DNA of 64,000 nucleotides from Martinezella rhizogenes (lineage in GTDB: Bacteria > Pseudomonadota > Alphaproteobacteria > Rhizobiales > Rhizobiaceae), in the NCBI RefSeq assembly GCF_007002745.1, contig NZ_SGNY01000007.1, positions 186,001 through 250,000 on the forward strand, read 5' to 3'. Made by a program: the position numbers and the translations under genes. Below, piece by piece: positions 49,247 to 59,096 of this stretch. The notes under the pieces are model-generated. The model did not search any database. It was not told the DNA's origin and worked only from the letters and a program-made list of their open reading frames with translations. The stretch's first letter is position 1. Every line of letters begins with the position of its first letter.

Positions 49247-51656
49247 CCTTGCCGTTTTGACGATTGCAGGTTTGACGATCTTTTCATCGAGCAGTTTATC
49301 CGTGGCGCAGGATTTGCCCCCTGCGACGCCGCCCACTTCTTTTGCTGCAAAAGAAGCCGGGCAATTGCAGCTCGAAGTCTACATCAATGATGTTTCAACG
49401 GAACTGATCGCCACATTTCGTCAAAACGACGCCGGGTCGCTTCTTATCGAACCGGAACAGCTGAAAAACATCGGGATTTCTCCGGTTGAGAGCGCGGCAG
49501 GCGATGATGGCTGGATCGATGTCTCCAGGCTGCCGGATGTGGTGACGCGTTATGATGAAAGCACGCAGTCGGTCCATTTCACCCTGCCCACGGCGGCTCG
49601 GGCGAGCAAGGTCATTGACGCATCCGGCAGGAGCGTCGAGGAGGAAGACGAGGATGTGCAGGACAAGGCCACTGGCGATTTTGGAGGTCTGGTGAACTAC
49701 ACGATCTACGGCTCGTCCGGCGGCAACAAATGGTCGGATCTGACCGACTTCAACGGTGTCTCCGCCCTTTTGGAAAGCCGGGTGTTTGGCCCGCTGGGCG
49801 TGCTGTCTTCGTCTCAGGTCCTGAGCACATCCCGCCTGTCGCAATTCGACACTCAGCGCCTCGACACCACCTGGAGCTACTCCGATGAGGACAGCCTGAC
49901 GACATACCGGGCCGGAGACCTGATTACCGGGGGGCTGAGCTGGACACGTCCAACGCGGTTGGGCGGCGTGCAGATCCGCCGAAACTTCGATCTACGGCCG
50001 GATATCGTCACCATGCCAATGCCTGAATTCGCAGGCTCCGCCGCGGTGCCCTCCACCGTCGATGTCTATGTCAACAATATCCGCCGCCTGTCGCAGGATG
50101 TTCCCGAGGGACCATTCTCCATCACCAATCTTCCGGTCATCAGCGGCGCGGGCAATGCAAGACTGGTAGTGCGGGATGCGCTGGGGCGTGAAACCGTGTC
50201 CGAAACGCCTTTTTACACCTCGCCGGATCTGCTCGCGAAGGGTCTGATCGATTTTTCGGCCGAGCTTGGCTTTGCCCGGCGCAATTACGGCACCTCGTCT
50301 TTCGATTATGATGACAGGCCACTCGGCTCGGCGACGGTGCGTTATGGATTGTCGGACGGGTTGACGCTGGAGGGCCACGCCGAAGGCGGTGAGGATTTCT
50401 ACAATATCGGCTTCGGCGGCGTCTTCACGCTTGGAGCCCATGGACTGGCGGCGATTTCGGGCGCATCGAGCCGATTTGGCGCGGAAAGCGGTTATCAGCT
50501 TTCCGCAAATGTCGAAGCCGAATTGCTTGGAGTACGGTTAAACGCCCGCTCGCAACGGACGTTCGGCGACTATAACGATATGGCATCCGTTTCCGCCGAT
50601 ACATCAAAAGTCCGCACGATAGCCGGCCTGCTCAGTGCGCGGCCACCGCGCGCGCTCGACCAGATTTCCGTGTCCACGCAACTCGGCTTCGATGAGACGA
50701 GCCTTAACTTCTCCTACACACAGCTGGAAACCTTCGATGAAAGAAAATCCCGGCTGCTTGGCCTTTCCGCCACGCGGCCCTTCGGCGAAAACGGCAATAT
50801 CTTCATCACCGCTTATAAGGACCTCGAGGACAGCAATTCCTATGGCATCTATGCCGGCCTCTCCTGGTCGTTCGGCGGCGGCGTCTCCGGTTCGGCCGGC
50901 ATGTCCTCCGATGCGGACGGATATTCCATGACGGCGGAAGTCGGGAAATCCGAGGAACAAGCGGAAGGAAGTTATGGCTGGCGCCTGCGCGGTTCGATGG
51001 GCGGCAACGATATCGCCTCCGCCTCCGGCAGTTATCGCGGCAGCGTCGCGCGCGTGTCGGCCGGCGTCGATCAATTCAACCGCACGACACAGGCCTATGC
51101 CCAGATCGACGGATCAATAGCGCTGGCCGGCGGCGATGTCTTTATTGGAAACCGGATCGATGACGCCTTCGCCGTCGTGGATGCCGGCGCGCCTGGCGTC
51201 GATATTCTGCTGGAAAACCGACCCATCGGCCAGACGAACCGACGCGGAAAGATACTGCTTCCGAACCTGCGGTCCTATGACGTCAACAACATCACGCTGG
51301 ACCCCAGCAATCTTCCCGTCGATGCCCGCATCGACACGACAAAACAAACCGTCAAACCGACAGAACGCGCCGGAGCAGTCGTCAACTTCAAGGTGGAAAC
51401 CGAGGGGCAGGTGGCGCTGGTGACGCTGAAGGATGAAAGCGGCCAGTTTATCGAAACCGGATCGACCGGCAAGATCGACGGTGAGCGTGACTTCATCGTC
51501 GGTTATGACGGACAGGCCTATCTCGATAATATCGGCGAAACACATCGGCTTTCCATCACGCAACCCACAAAGGGAGAGTGCGAAGCGCAGATTACCGTCT
51601 CCCCTGCCGCCAAGACACGCGCCACCCTTGAAACCACATGCAGGAGCGTTCAATGA
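49218..51656 (+). CDS. Fimbrial outer-membrane usher (CsuD-like)
   Basis: The 812-residue usher has an N-terminal domain that binds the chaperone (LQLEVYINDVSTELIATFRQNDAGSLLIEPEQLKNIGI), a beta-barrel (many alternating strands, e.g. GDLITGGLSWTRPTRLGGVQIRRNF), a plug-like segment (STVDVYVNNIRRLSQDVPEGPFSI) and C-terminal domains ending in a Cys pair (GECEAQITVS, TTCRSVQ). The length suits archaic ushers. ATGA overlap couples it to the tip-adhesin gene. Confidence 0.9.
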   Translation: MRRRASTAADLAVLTIAGLTIFSSSSLSVAQDLPPATPPTSFAAKEAGQLQLEVYINDVSTELIATFRQNDAGSLLIEPEQLKNIGISPVESAAGDDGWIDVSRLPDVVTRYDESTQSVHFTLPTAARASKVIDASGRSVEEEDEDVQDKATGDFGGLVNYTIYGSSGGNKWSDLTDFNGVSALLESRVFGPLGVLSSSQVLSTSRLSQFDTQRLDTTWSYSDEDSLTTYRAGDLITGGLSWTRPTRLGGVQIRRNFDLRPDIVTMPMPEFAGSAAVPSTVDVYVNNIRRLSQDVPEGPFSITNLPVISGAGNARLVVRDALGRETVSETPFYTSPDLLAKGLIDFSAELGFARRNYGTSSFDYDDRPLGSATVRYGLSDGLTLEGHAEGGEDFYNIGFGGVFTLGAHGLAAISGASSRFGAESGYQLSANVEAELLGVRLNARSQRTFGDYNDMASVSADTSKVRTIAGLLSARPPRALDQISVSTQLGFDETSLNFSYTQLETFDERKSRLLGLSATRPFGENGNIFITAYKDLEDSNSYGIYAGLSWSFGGGVSGSAGMSSDADGYSMTAEVGKSEEQAEGSYGWRLRGSMGGNDIASASGSYRGSVARVSAGVDQFNRTTQAYAQIDGSIALAGGDVFIGNRIDDAFAVVDAGAPGVDILLENRPIGQTNRRGKILLPNLRSYDVNNITLDPSNLPVDARIDTTKQTVKPTERAGAVVNFKVETEGQVALVTLKDESGQFIETGSTGKIDGERDFIVGYDGQAYLDNIGETHRLSITQPTKGECEAQITVSPAAKTRATLETTCRSVQ

Positions 51657-52603
51657 AGGTTCTGACCCGCGCTGCGCTTGCCATCGCCGCTTTCCTGTCC
51701 GGGACACCGGTTCTGGCGCAAAGCTGCAGCTTCAGCATGTCGGACATGAGTTTCGGCTTCGTCAACCTTACAAGCGGCAGCGCCGTGGATACCACCGCCA
51801 CATTGTCGGTGACCTGCTCCAACCCTTTGTCGCTGGCGCTTTCAATCCGCATCTGCCCCAACATCAACGCCGGTAGCGGCGGGCAATCGGGCGGCATCCG
51901 ACGGATGCTGCAAGGTAGCAACGTCCTCAATTATCAGCTGTACCAGAACTCAGGTCGCACAACGCCCTGGGGATCGGTCACCCAGCCCGCGCTTGGATCA
52001 CCTCCGCCCATCGATATGGCGCTGCCCCTCCTTCTCAACAGCACAACCCGTACCGTTTACGGCAGGATTACCGCCGGTCAGGCCGCTGCCGCCCGTGGAC
52101 CCTATCTCTCCAGCTTTGCCGGTGCCGAGACCAGCTTCACCTATACGTCATTTCTTTTATTGGCACCGAACTGCTCCGACATAACCCAGAACCCGACACA
52201 GGTGCCCTTCAATGTTACAGCTGCGGTCTCGCCGACCTGCATTGTGTCGGCGCAGAACATCAATTTCGGTAGTCATGGCGTTCTCAATACCGCGGTCGAT
52301 GCGACGGGGGCCATCGGGCTCACCTGCACCAGCAACCTGAATTACAGCGTCGCGCTCAACGGCGGCCTGAGCAACAGCCCGCCGGCGTCGCGCCGGATGG
52401 TGCTGGCTGGCGGATCGATAACCTACGGGCTCTATCGCGACGTCAACCGCACGAATGTCTGGGGAAGTGCGGCCGGCCAAATCACCACCGGCACCGGAAC
52501 CGGTACCCTGCAGACACTGACCGTCTATGGACGCGTCCCGGCGCAGAATACACCGGCACCGGGAGTTTACAGCGATACTGTCGTTGTGACGGTCAGTTAC
52601 TGA
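51653..52603 (+). CDS. Two-domain SCPU tip protein (CsuE-like)
   Basis: The 316-residue protein has a signal peptide (AALAIAAFLSGTPVLAQ) and two spore-coat-U domains: residues 20-170 (SCSFSMSDMSFGFVN) and 175-316 (CIVSAQNINFGSHGVLN, ending VYGRVPAQNTPAPGVYSDTVVVTVSY). The second resembles the major pilin of the operon, the first would be the tip-adhesin part, as in CsuE. The ATG at 51653 overlaps the usher stop. Confidence 0.85.
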   Translation: MKVLTRAALAIAAFLSGTPVLAQSCSFSMSDMSFGFVNLTSGSAVDTTATLSVTCSNPLSLALSIRICPNINAGSGGQSGGIRRMLQGSNVLNYQLYQNSGRTTPWGSVTQPALGSPPPIDMALPLLLNSTTRTVYGRITAGQAAAARGPYLSSFAGAETSFTYTSFLLLAPNCSDITQNPTQVPFNVTAAVSPTCIVSAQNINFGSHGVLNTAVDATGAIGLTCTSNLNYSVALNGGLSNSPPASRRMVLAGGSITYGLYRDVNRTNVWGSAAGQITTGTGTGTLQTLTVYGRVPAQNTPAPGVYSDTVVVTVSY

Positions 52604-52620
52604 GCGATGTATCCCGCCGT

Positions 52621-52953
52621 TTACCCATGCAGCGCCGCAGTAAGCCAGGCCGCCGCGCGGTCGATCGCCATTGTCCTTCGCGATTTGATCGGCAGGACAA
52701 TGTTGTAACGGGCGCCGGAAGGCATGCGGGTGTCATCAAAGGGCACCAGCGTCCCGTCGTCCAGGAAGGTCTTGACCAGAAGCCCCCAGCCAAGCGCCAG
52801 CCCCTGCCCTTCACGTGCGGCAAAGATGGTTTCGGTATAGTGATTGAAGCGCAGCGTCGGCTTTATTTCGAACCTGACATCGAGGTTGGAAAGCCATGAC
52901 CTGTCCTCAACGTCCGTTTCTATAAGATCATCCGATGCGACCAAGGGTCCCAT
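52621..52953 (-). pseudogene. LysR regulator remnant, C-terminal part only
   Basis: The 110-codon frame encodes the end of a LysR effector domain (VRFEIKPTLRFNHYTETIFAAREGQGLALGWGLLVKTFLDDGTLVPFDD). The DNA-binding domain and first effector half are missing, and upstream of 52960 the sequence turns into the promoter of the sugar transporter. It is a degraded regulator gene left between two operons. Confidence 0.7.
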
Positions 52954-53035
52954 CCCGCGCTTGTCTTTGCAGCTGATTTTCTTCGGAACAATCTCTGGAT
53001 GGTGAAGTTACCCTTCTTCAGGAGGAGGACCATCC

Positions 53036-54304
53036 ATGACCACCAAAGCCATTTTTGCGGGCGCATTCACCGCCCTGTCGATGTTTTTTTCCACTGCGGC
53101 ACTGGCGCAGACCGACCTGACGATGTGGTATCACGGCGCGGGCAATGTTGAAGAACGCAAGATTTTGGCCGGCATCATCGAGGACTTCAATTCGTCTCAG
53201 TCAGACTGGCGGGTCTCGCTTCAGGAGTTTCCGCAGAGTGTCTATAACGAATCCGTCACCGCCGCAGCACTTTCCAACAAGCTGCCCGACATTCTGGATG
53301 TGGATGGGCCGAACATGCCGAACTGGGCGTGGTCGGGTTATTTGCAGCCACTGCAGATCGATGAGGCAAAGCTTGAAAATTTCCTGCCCGGCGCCGTGGG
53401 CAAGTGGGGAGACAAGCTCTATTCCGTCGGGCTGTGGGATGCGGCCGTTGCGGTCTTCGCCCGCAAATCGGTTCTCGATGAAAACGGCATTCGCATTCCC
53501 ACACTGGAACAACCGTGGACCGGCGAGGAGTTCAATGCGGCGCTCGAGAAAATCACGGCCGGCGGCAAGTTCGAATATGCGATCGACCTTGGCATGGCCG
53601 ACAAAACCGAATGGTACAGCTATGCCTTCATCCCGTTTCTGGAGAGCTTCGGCGGCAGCCTGATCGACAAGAAAGATTACCAAACAGCCGAGAACTTCCT
53701 CAACGGCGACAGTGCCGTCAAGTTCGGAGAATGGTGGCAATCTCTGTTTGAGAAGAAGCTGGCACCCGGAACGTCACAATCGCCTGCCGATCATGAAACC
53801 GGTTTTCTGGAAGGTCGCCACGCCTTGCAATGGATGGGCAACTGGGTTGCGGTGAAGGCGCTGGAGAAATATGGCGACGACCTGCTGTTCCTGCCAGCGC
53901 CTGATTTCGGGCAGGGACCGAAGATCGGTGCCGGATCCTGGCAGTTTGGTGTGTCGGCCACCAGCAAGCATCCGCAAGGCGCGTCCGCCTTCATCGAATT
54001 CGCCATCCAGGACAAATATCTCGCGCAGTTCTCCGATGCGGTCGGCCTCATCCCGGCCACCTCCTCGGCTGCCCAGATGACGAAGAATTACAAGCAGGGC
54101 GGCCCGCTCGAAGTTTTCTTCGAACTGTCCAAGCGCCAGGGAACGTTGCGTCCGGTCACTCCGGCTTACGCCTTCATCTCGCCGGTCTTTTCGAAGGCTC
54201 TTTCCGACATTGCCAACGGTGCGGATGTTGGCGATACGCTGGACAATGCAACGGATGAGATAAACAACAACATTGAGCGCAATTCCGGTTACCAACCCAA
54301 ATAG
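53036..54304 (+). CDS. Sugar ABC transporter binding protein (CUT1)
   Basis: The 422-residue protein has a signal peptide (GAFTALSMFFSTAALAQ) and the family 1 binding-protein pattern (DLTMWYHGAGNVEERKILAGIIEDFN, LPDILDVDGPNMPNWAWSGYLQPL, GRHALQWMGNW). GGAGGAGG lies just upstream of the ATG. It starts a three-gene CUT1 operon with two permeases; the sugar is not predictable. Confidence 0.87.
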   Translation: MTTKAIFAGAFTALSMFFSTAALAQTDLTMWYHGAGNVEERKILAGIIEDFNSSQSDWRVSLQEFPQSVYNESVTAAALSNKLPDILDVDGPNMPNWAWSGYLQPLQIDEAKLENFLPGAVGKWGDKLYSVGLWDAAVAVFARKSVLDENGIRIPTLEQPWTGEEFNAALEKITAGGKFEYAIDLGMADKTEWYSYAFIPFLESFGGSLIDKKDYQTAENFLNGDSAVKFGEWWQSLFEKKLAPGTSQSPADHETGFLEGRHALQWMGNWVAVKALEKYGDDLLFLPAPDFGQGPKIGAGSWQFGVSATSKHPQGASAFIEFAIQDKYLAQFSDAVGLIPATSSAAQMTKNYKQGGPLEVFFELSKRQGTLRPVTPAYAFISPVFSKALSDIANGADVGDTLDNATDEINNNIERNSGYQPK

Positions 54305-54316
54305 GGGTCGTGATCG

Positions 54317-55405
54317 ATGGCGTTCTTTTCTTCAAAGGGAAAACTCACCCGGGACGGCGTCACGGGGTGGCTCATGGCTGCACCGGCGATGGTGCTGATC
54401 GGGCTGTTCCTGATCACGCCCTTTCTGCTGGGGCTCGGTTTTTCCTTCACCAACCAGCGGCTGACGTCTCCCAATCCGACCGAGTTTGTCGGCGTTGAAA
54501 ATTACACCCGGCTGCTGGGTATCGGCGTGCTGACGCTAGAACCGGAAAAAGAGGCGGACGGCAGCATCAGCCGGGATGCGGATGGCTCCGTCTCCTATCC
54601 GAGAATTCGCAGTTTCACCCGCAACAATCCCGACTATCCCCATCTGGAAGGGATGCGGGAATATAAGAGTTTCAGCTGGGGCGAGGACCAGATCGTCATT
54701 CTGGCCAGCGACGTCGTATTCCTGACAGCCCTTGTCAACACGCTTTCCTTCGTGGTCGTCGTCGCGCCGGTTCAGGCAGCACTGGCGCTGTTTCTTGCCC
54801 TGTTGGTGAACCAGAATATCCCCGGCGTCACGATTTTCCGGGCGATTTACTTCATGCCTGTCGTGCTGTCGGTGGTGGTGGTGGCGCTGCTCTGGCGGTT
54901 TATCTATGCAGCCGATAACGGGCTCCTGAACAGCCTCTTGAGTTACATGAGCTTCGGGCTCTTCCAGCCCATCGACTGGCTGGGCAGAACTGATACCGCC
55001 TTATGGGCCATTCTGGTGATGTCGGTCTGGCAGGGCGTTGGGTTCCACATGGTCATATGGCTCTCCGGCCTGCAAACCATCTCTCCGGATCTTTACGAGG
55101 CAGCCGACATTGAAGGCGCGAGCCGCTGGCAGAGGTTCAGCATGATAACCTGGCCGCTGCTGCGCAACACAGCCGTGCTGATTGTCATCGTCATCACCAT
55201 GCAGGCTTTTGCGCTTTTTGCGCAGATCGACGTGATGACCAAGGGCGGACCGCGCGATTCCACGCAGAGCATCGTCTACCAGGCCGTTGAACGAGGATAT
55301 CGACAGCAGGACATCGCAGCAGGCTCCGCAATCTCCGTCGTCCTGTTCCTGCTCGTTCTGTGCATTTCCTTGACCCAGCGATACCTGACAAGGGAGAAGC
55401 AATGA
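54317..55405 (+). CDS. Sugar ABC transporter permease 1 (CUT1, MalF-like)
   Basis: The 362-residue permease has six or more helices and the EAA loop YEAADIEGASRWQRFSMITWPLL. Between the first and second helices lies an insert of about 100 residues (EADGSISRDADGSVSYPRIRS), larger than in minimal permeases but known in MalF-like proteins. Its TGA overlaps the next ATG (55402-55405). Confidence 0.87.
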   Translation: MAFFSSKGKLTRDGVTGWLMAAPAMVLIGLFLITPFLLGLGFSFTNQRLTSPNPTEFVGVENYTRLLGIGVLTLEPEKEADGSISRDADGSVSYPRIRSFTRNNPDYPHLEGMREYKSFSWGEDQIVILASDVVFLTALVNTLSFVVVVAPVQAALALFLALLVNQNIPGVTIFRAIYFMPVVLSVVVVALLWRFIYAADNGLLNSLLSYMSFGLFQPIDWLGRTDTALWAILVMSVWQGVGFHMVIWLSGLQTISPDLYEAADIEGASRWQRFSMITWPLLRNTAVLIVIVITMQAFALFAQIDVMTKGGPRDSTQSIVYQAVERGYRQQDIAAGSAISVVLFLLVLCISLTQRYLTREKQ

Positions 55406-56283
55406 TGCAGGCCGGACAACGTAAAAGCCTCGCTTTTCTCATCGGCAACTATGTGCTCATGCTCACCTTCGCGGCGATCTTCATTTTGCCGCTGTTGTTC
55501 ATGGGGTTCTCGTCACTGAAACCAAATGACCAATTGCTGAGTGACGCGACGTCGATACGAGCCTTCCTGCCGGTGGGACATCTCTCGCTTGAAAACTACA
55601 CGGCAGCTTTCGCCCGGGCGCCGATTGCGACCTTCATATTCAATTCGGTTCTGGTCACGGTCGTTACCGTGTTTCTCGCCCTGCTTTTTGGCTCGCTTGC
55701 CGCCTTCGCCTTCACCTTTTTGAACTGGCGCGGAAAGGATGTTTTATTCTCGATCATCCTCGCCACGCTCATCATTCCCTTTGAAACAATTGCCGTGCCA
55801 CTCCTGCTGGAAGTCAACAATCTGCCATGGATAAGCAGCGGTGGATTTACCTGGGGGTGGCTCAACTCCTGGCATGTGCAGATCATTCCGTGGATCGCAG
55901 ACGGGCTGACGATTTTCCTCTTCGTGCAATATTTCAAGGATCTGCCGAAGGAACTGCTGGAGGCGGCGCGCATCGACGGCGCCAGCTGGCTGCGGATTTA
56001 TGCGCAGGTGGTGATGCCGCTCAGCGGCCCGGTCATCGCAACGGCGGCGATCCTGAAGTTTCTCGTCATGTACAGCCAGCAATACCTATGGCCGCTTCTC
56101 GTTACCCAATCCGAGACATACAGACCCGTAATGGTGGGGCTGCAATATTTCTTCCAGCTCAACACGCCCTGGGGTGAAGTCATGGCCTATCTCACCATCA
56201 TCACCCTGCCAGTGCTAATCTTTTATCTCTGCCTGCAGAGACTGTTCATCTCCAGTATCGCGGCGAGCGGTATAAAGGGATAG
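55402..56283 (+). CDS. Sugar ABC transporter permease 2 (CUT1, MalG-like)
   Basis: The 293-residue permease has six helices and the EAA loop LLEAARIDGASWLRIYAQVVMPLSGP. It is the last gene of the CUT1 operon. No ATPase gene follows, so the transporter must borrow a shared MsmK/UgpC-type ATPase from elsewhere. Confidence 0.87.
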   Translation: MMQAGQRKSLAFLIGNYVLMLTFAAIFILPLLFMGFSSLKPNDQLLSDATSIRAFLPVGHLSLENYTAAFARAPIATFIFNSVLVTVVTVFLALLFGSLAAFAFTFLNWRGKDVLFSIILATLIIPFETIAVPLLLEVNNLPWISSGGFTWGWLNSWHVQIIPWIADGLTIFLFVQYFKDLPKELLEAARIDGASWLRIYAQVVMPLSGPVIATAAILKFLVMYSQQYLWPLLVTQSETYRPVMVGLQYFFQLNTPWGEVMAYLTIITLPVLIFYLCLQRLFISSIAASGIKG

Positions 56284-56410
56284 TGCGTCGACGAGACTTC
56301 GGCATGAACCGCTCGGTCGTCGGAGGGCAGTTCCCTATGGGACAACCTGGCGCAGGATGACTTCAGCCAAAGTGTTCTATCAGAAACTGCTGGGTCTACC
56401 GCGAACATGT

Positions 56411-56459
56411 CAAGTTAAGTGAAACTTGTGGCTTTCGCATCAACTCACAATTTATTGTG
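56411..56459 (+). promoter_or_regulatory. Two inverted repeats before the peptide transporter operon
   Basis: CAAGTT-AAGTGA-AACTTG (56411-56428) and CACAAT-TT-ATTGTG (56446-56459) are perfect repeats in the AT-rich 240-base gap between the sugar and peptide operons, 64-112 bases before the first opp gene. They are candidate operators. Confidence 0.4.
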
Positions 56460-56522
56460 GTTGCACTTCGGAGAGATTTGGCCTTGTTTGTGCACTCAAA
56501 ATACTCACGGGGAAAGAAAACA

Positions 56523-58118
56523 ATGTCGATAAAAACAACAGCTCTCACCACTCTGCTGGTAGGATCGCTTCTCATTGGCGCCAGTTCCGCACTTGCGGAA
56601 ACAGTTCTGCATCGCGGCAACTCCGGCGAACCGCAGACGCTCGATCAGGCACAGACCTCCATCAACATCGAAGCCTTTATCCTGAAAGACCTTTATGAAG
56701 GTCTCACCATTTACGATGCCGCCGGCAAGATCATTCCCGGTACGGCGGAAAGCTGGACACTGTCTGAGGATGGCACCGTCTACACGTTCAAACTGCGTGC
56801 GGATGCAAAATGGTCGGATGGCACGCCGGTAACGGCCGGAGATTTTGTTTTCTCCTACCAGCGCGTCGAAGATCCGAAGACCGCCGCAAAATATGCAAAT
56901 ATTCTTTACCCGATCAAGAACGCCGAAAAGATCAACAAGGGCGATGTTCCGGTTGACCAGCTTGGCGTCAAGGCGGTGGACGACAAGACCCTTGAGATCA
57001 CACTCGAGCGCTCAACACCTTTCTTCCTTGAGCTTCTTGCTCACCAGACGGCGCTGCCGATTTCCAAGGCGAGCTACGAAAAGAACGGCACGAACTTCGT
57101 AAAGCCGGGCGTCATGGTTTCGAACGGTGCTTACAAGCTCGAAGCGCATGTTCCCAATGACAGCCTGACGGTCGTCAAGAACACCAGTTTCTGGGATGCA
57201 TCCAACACCAAGATCGACAAGGTCATCTTCTACCCGATCGATGACCAGGCCGCATCCGTTCGTCGTTTCGAAGCAAAGGAAATGGACCTCGCATACAACT
57301 TTTCCGCGGATCAGATCGACCGTCTGCGCAAGGCCTATGGCGAACAGGTTCACGTTTCGCCGACGCTTGCGACCTATTATTATACCTTCGATACCCGCGA
57401 AGCGCCGTATAATGACGTGCGTGTCCGCCAGGCGCTTTCCATGGCAGTGGACCGCGATTTCCTCGCCAAGGAGATCTACAGCGGCTCTCAGGTTCCGGCC
57501 TACTCCATGGTTCCGCCGGGCATGGATTCCTACGGCGAGCCGGCAAAGGCCGATTTTGCCACGCTGTCGCAGCTCGACCGGGAAGATGAAGCCCTCAAGC
57601 TCATGAAGGAGGCTGGTTACGGTGAGGGCGGCAAGCCGCTTTCCATCGAAATCCGTTACAACACCAACCCGAACCATGAACGCGTCGCGACGGCTATCGC
57701 TGATATGTGGAAGAACACCTTCGGCGCGAAGGTGTCGCTGGTGAACCTCGACGTCGCCTCGCACTATGGCTACCTTCAGGAAGGCGGCAAATTCAACGTG
57801 GCGCGCGCCGGTTGGGTTGCCGACTATGCCGATGCCGAAAACTTCCTGGCGCTTTCAGTCTCTTCCAACAAGACCTTCAACTATTCCAAGTTCAACAACG
57901 CCGAATATGACGCGCTGATGCAGAAATCCTATGACGAGAAGGATCCTGCTGCCCGTTCCAAGCTGCTGCATGAGGCAGAAACCATCCTCATGAAGGAACA
58001 GCCGGTCGCTCCGCTACTGACACAGGCCGATCTCTGGCTGGTTTCCAACCGTGTCAAGGGTTGGGCCGACAACGCTGCCAACGAACACCTCAGCCGCTTC
58101 CTGAGCGTTTCCGAATAA
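56523..58118 (+). CDS. oppA: Oligopeptide ABC transporter binding protein
   Basis: The 531-residue SBP_bac_5 protein has a signal peptide (LLVGSLLIGASSALA) and the family pattern GEPQTLDQAQTSINIEAFILKDLYEGL, WTLSEDGTVYTFKLRADAKWSDGTPVTAGDFVFSYQR and MDLAYNFSADQID. The overall order, including YNFSADQID, is like E. coli OppA. ATG 56523 is behind GGGGAAAG. It is first in an oppA-B-C-DF operon. Confidence 0.9.
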   Translation: MSIKTTALTTLLVGSLLIGASSALAETVLHRGNSGEPQTLDQAQTSINIEAFILKDLYEGLTIYDAAGKIIPGTAESWTLSEDGTVYTFKLRADAKWSDGTPVTAGDFVFSYQRVEDPKTAAKYANILYPIKNAEKINKGDVPVDQLGVKAVDDKTLEITLERSTPFFLELLAHQTALPISKASYEKNGTNFVKPGVMVSNGAYKLEAHVPNDSLTVVKNTSFWDASNTKIDKVIFYPIDDQAASVRRFEAKEMDLAYNFSADQIDRLRKAYGEQVHVSPTLATYYYTFDTREAPYNDVRVRQALSMAVDRDFLAKEIYSGSQVPAYSMVPPGMDSYGEPAKADFATLSQLDREDEALKLMKEAGYGEGGKPLSIEIRYNTNPNHERVATAIADMWKNTFGAKVSLVNLDVASHYGYLQEGGKFNVARAGWVADYADAENFLALSVSSNKTFNYSKFNNAEYDALMQKSYDEKDPAARSKLLHEAETILMKEQPVAPLLTQADLWLVSNRVKGWADNAANEHLSRFLSVSE

Positions 58119-58172
58119 GCAGCGTCGGCACGGTGGCTCACACCACCGTGCCATGCCGGAGCCCGAAAAAGC

Positions 58173-59096
58173 ATGATCTCGTTTATCCTGCGCCGTTTGG
58201 CGAGTGCGGTGCCGACGTTGTTTATCGTCGTCACGATTTCGTTTTTCCTGATGCGTTTCGCACCGGGTGGTCCGTTCAATCTTGAACGTCCCCTGCCGCC
58301 GCAGACGATGGAAAACCTGATGAGAACCTATCATCTGGATGAACCATTGTGGCGCCAGTATCTCATCTATCTCGGCAATGCCGTCACCGGCGATTTTGGC
58401 CCGAGCTACGTCTACAAGGACAATACCGTCGCTCAATTGATCGGCAAGGGTCTGCCTTATTCGCTGGAACTCGGCAGCTATGCTCTTCTGCTGGCGCTGG
58501 TGGGCGGCGTTCTTGCCGGCACTCTGGCCGCACTCAGACAGAATAGTGCCTTCGATTTTTCGATCATGTCGATTTCGACGGTTGGCGTTACCGTGCCGAA
58601 CTTCGTCGTGGCACCCGTTCTCACTCTTGTCTTTGCCGTCATACTCGGGCTTCTGCCCGCCGGCAGCTGGGGCGACGGATCGCTGCGATATCTCATCCTT
58701 CCGATGATCGCGCTCGCTTTGCCGCAGCTCGCGGTCATCGCGCGCCTGACACGCGGCGCAATGATCGAGGCTTTGCGGATGGACCACATCCGCACCGCCA
58801 AGGCTTATGGCCTTCCGACGCGCAACGTGGTGGTCTTCCACGCCATGCGTGCGGCGATGCTTCCGGTCGTTTCCTATCTGGCTCCGTGCGCCGCGGCGCT
58901 GTTGACGGGTTCGGCGGTCATCGAGACGATCTTCACCATTCCGGGTGTCGGCCGCTACTTCGTTCTCGGCGCGATCAATCGTGACTATACCTTGGTGATG
59001 GGAACCGTCGTTCTCGTCGCCATTTTTGTCATCCTGTTCAATCTCGTGGTCGATATTCTCTACGGCCTGCTCGATCCGAGGGTCAGACATGACTGA
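58173..59096 (+). CDS. oppB: Oligopeptide ABC transporter permease
   Basis: The 307-residue permease starts MISFILRRLASAVPTLFIVVTISFFLMRFAPGGPF, which is the OppB/DppB signature, and has the EAA-type loop MRAAMLPVVSYLAPCAAALLTGS. It follows oppA by 54 bases and overlaps oppC by eight bases. Confidence 0.92.
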   Translation: MISFILRRLASAVPTLFIVVTISFFLMRFAPGGPFNLERPLPPQTMENLMRTYHLDEPLWRQYLIYLGNAVTGDFGPSYVYKDNTVAQLIGKGLPYSLELGSYALLLALVGGVLAGTLAALRQNSAFDFSIMSISTVGVTVPNFVVAPVLTLVFAVILGLLPAGSWGDGSLRYLILPMIALALPQLAVIARLTRGAMIEALRMDHIRTAKAYGLPTRNVVVFHAMRAAMLPVVSYLAPCAAALLTGSAVIETIFTIPGVGRYFVLGAINRDYTLVMGTVVLVAIFVILFNLVVDILYGLLDPRVRHD

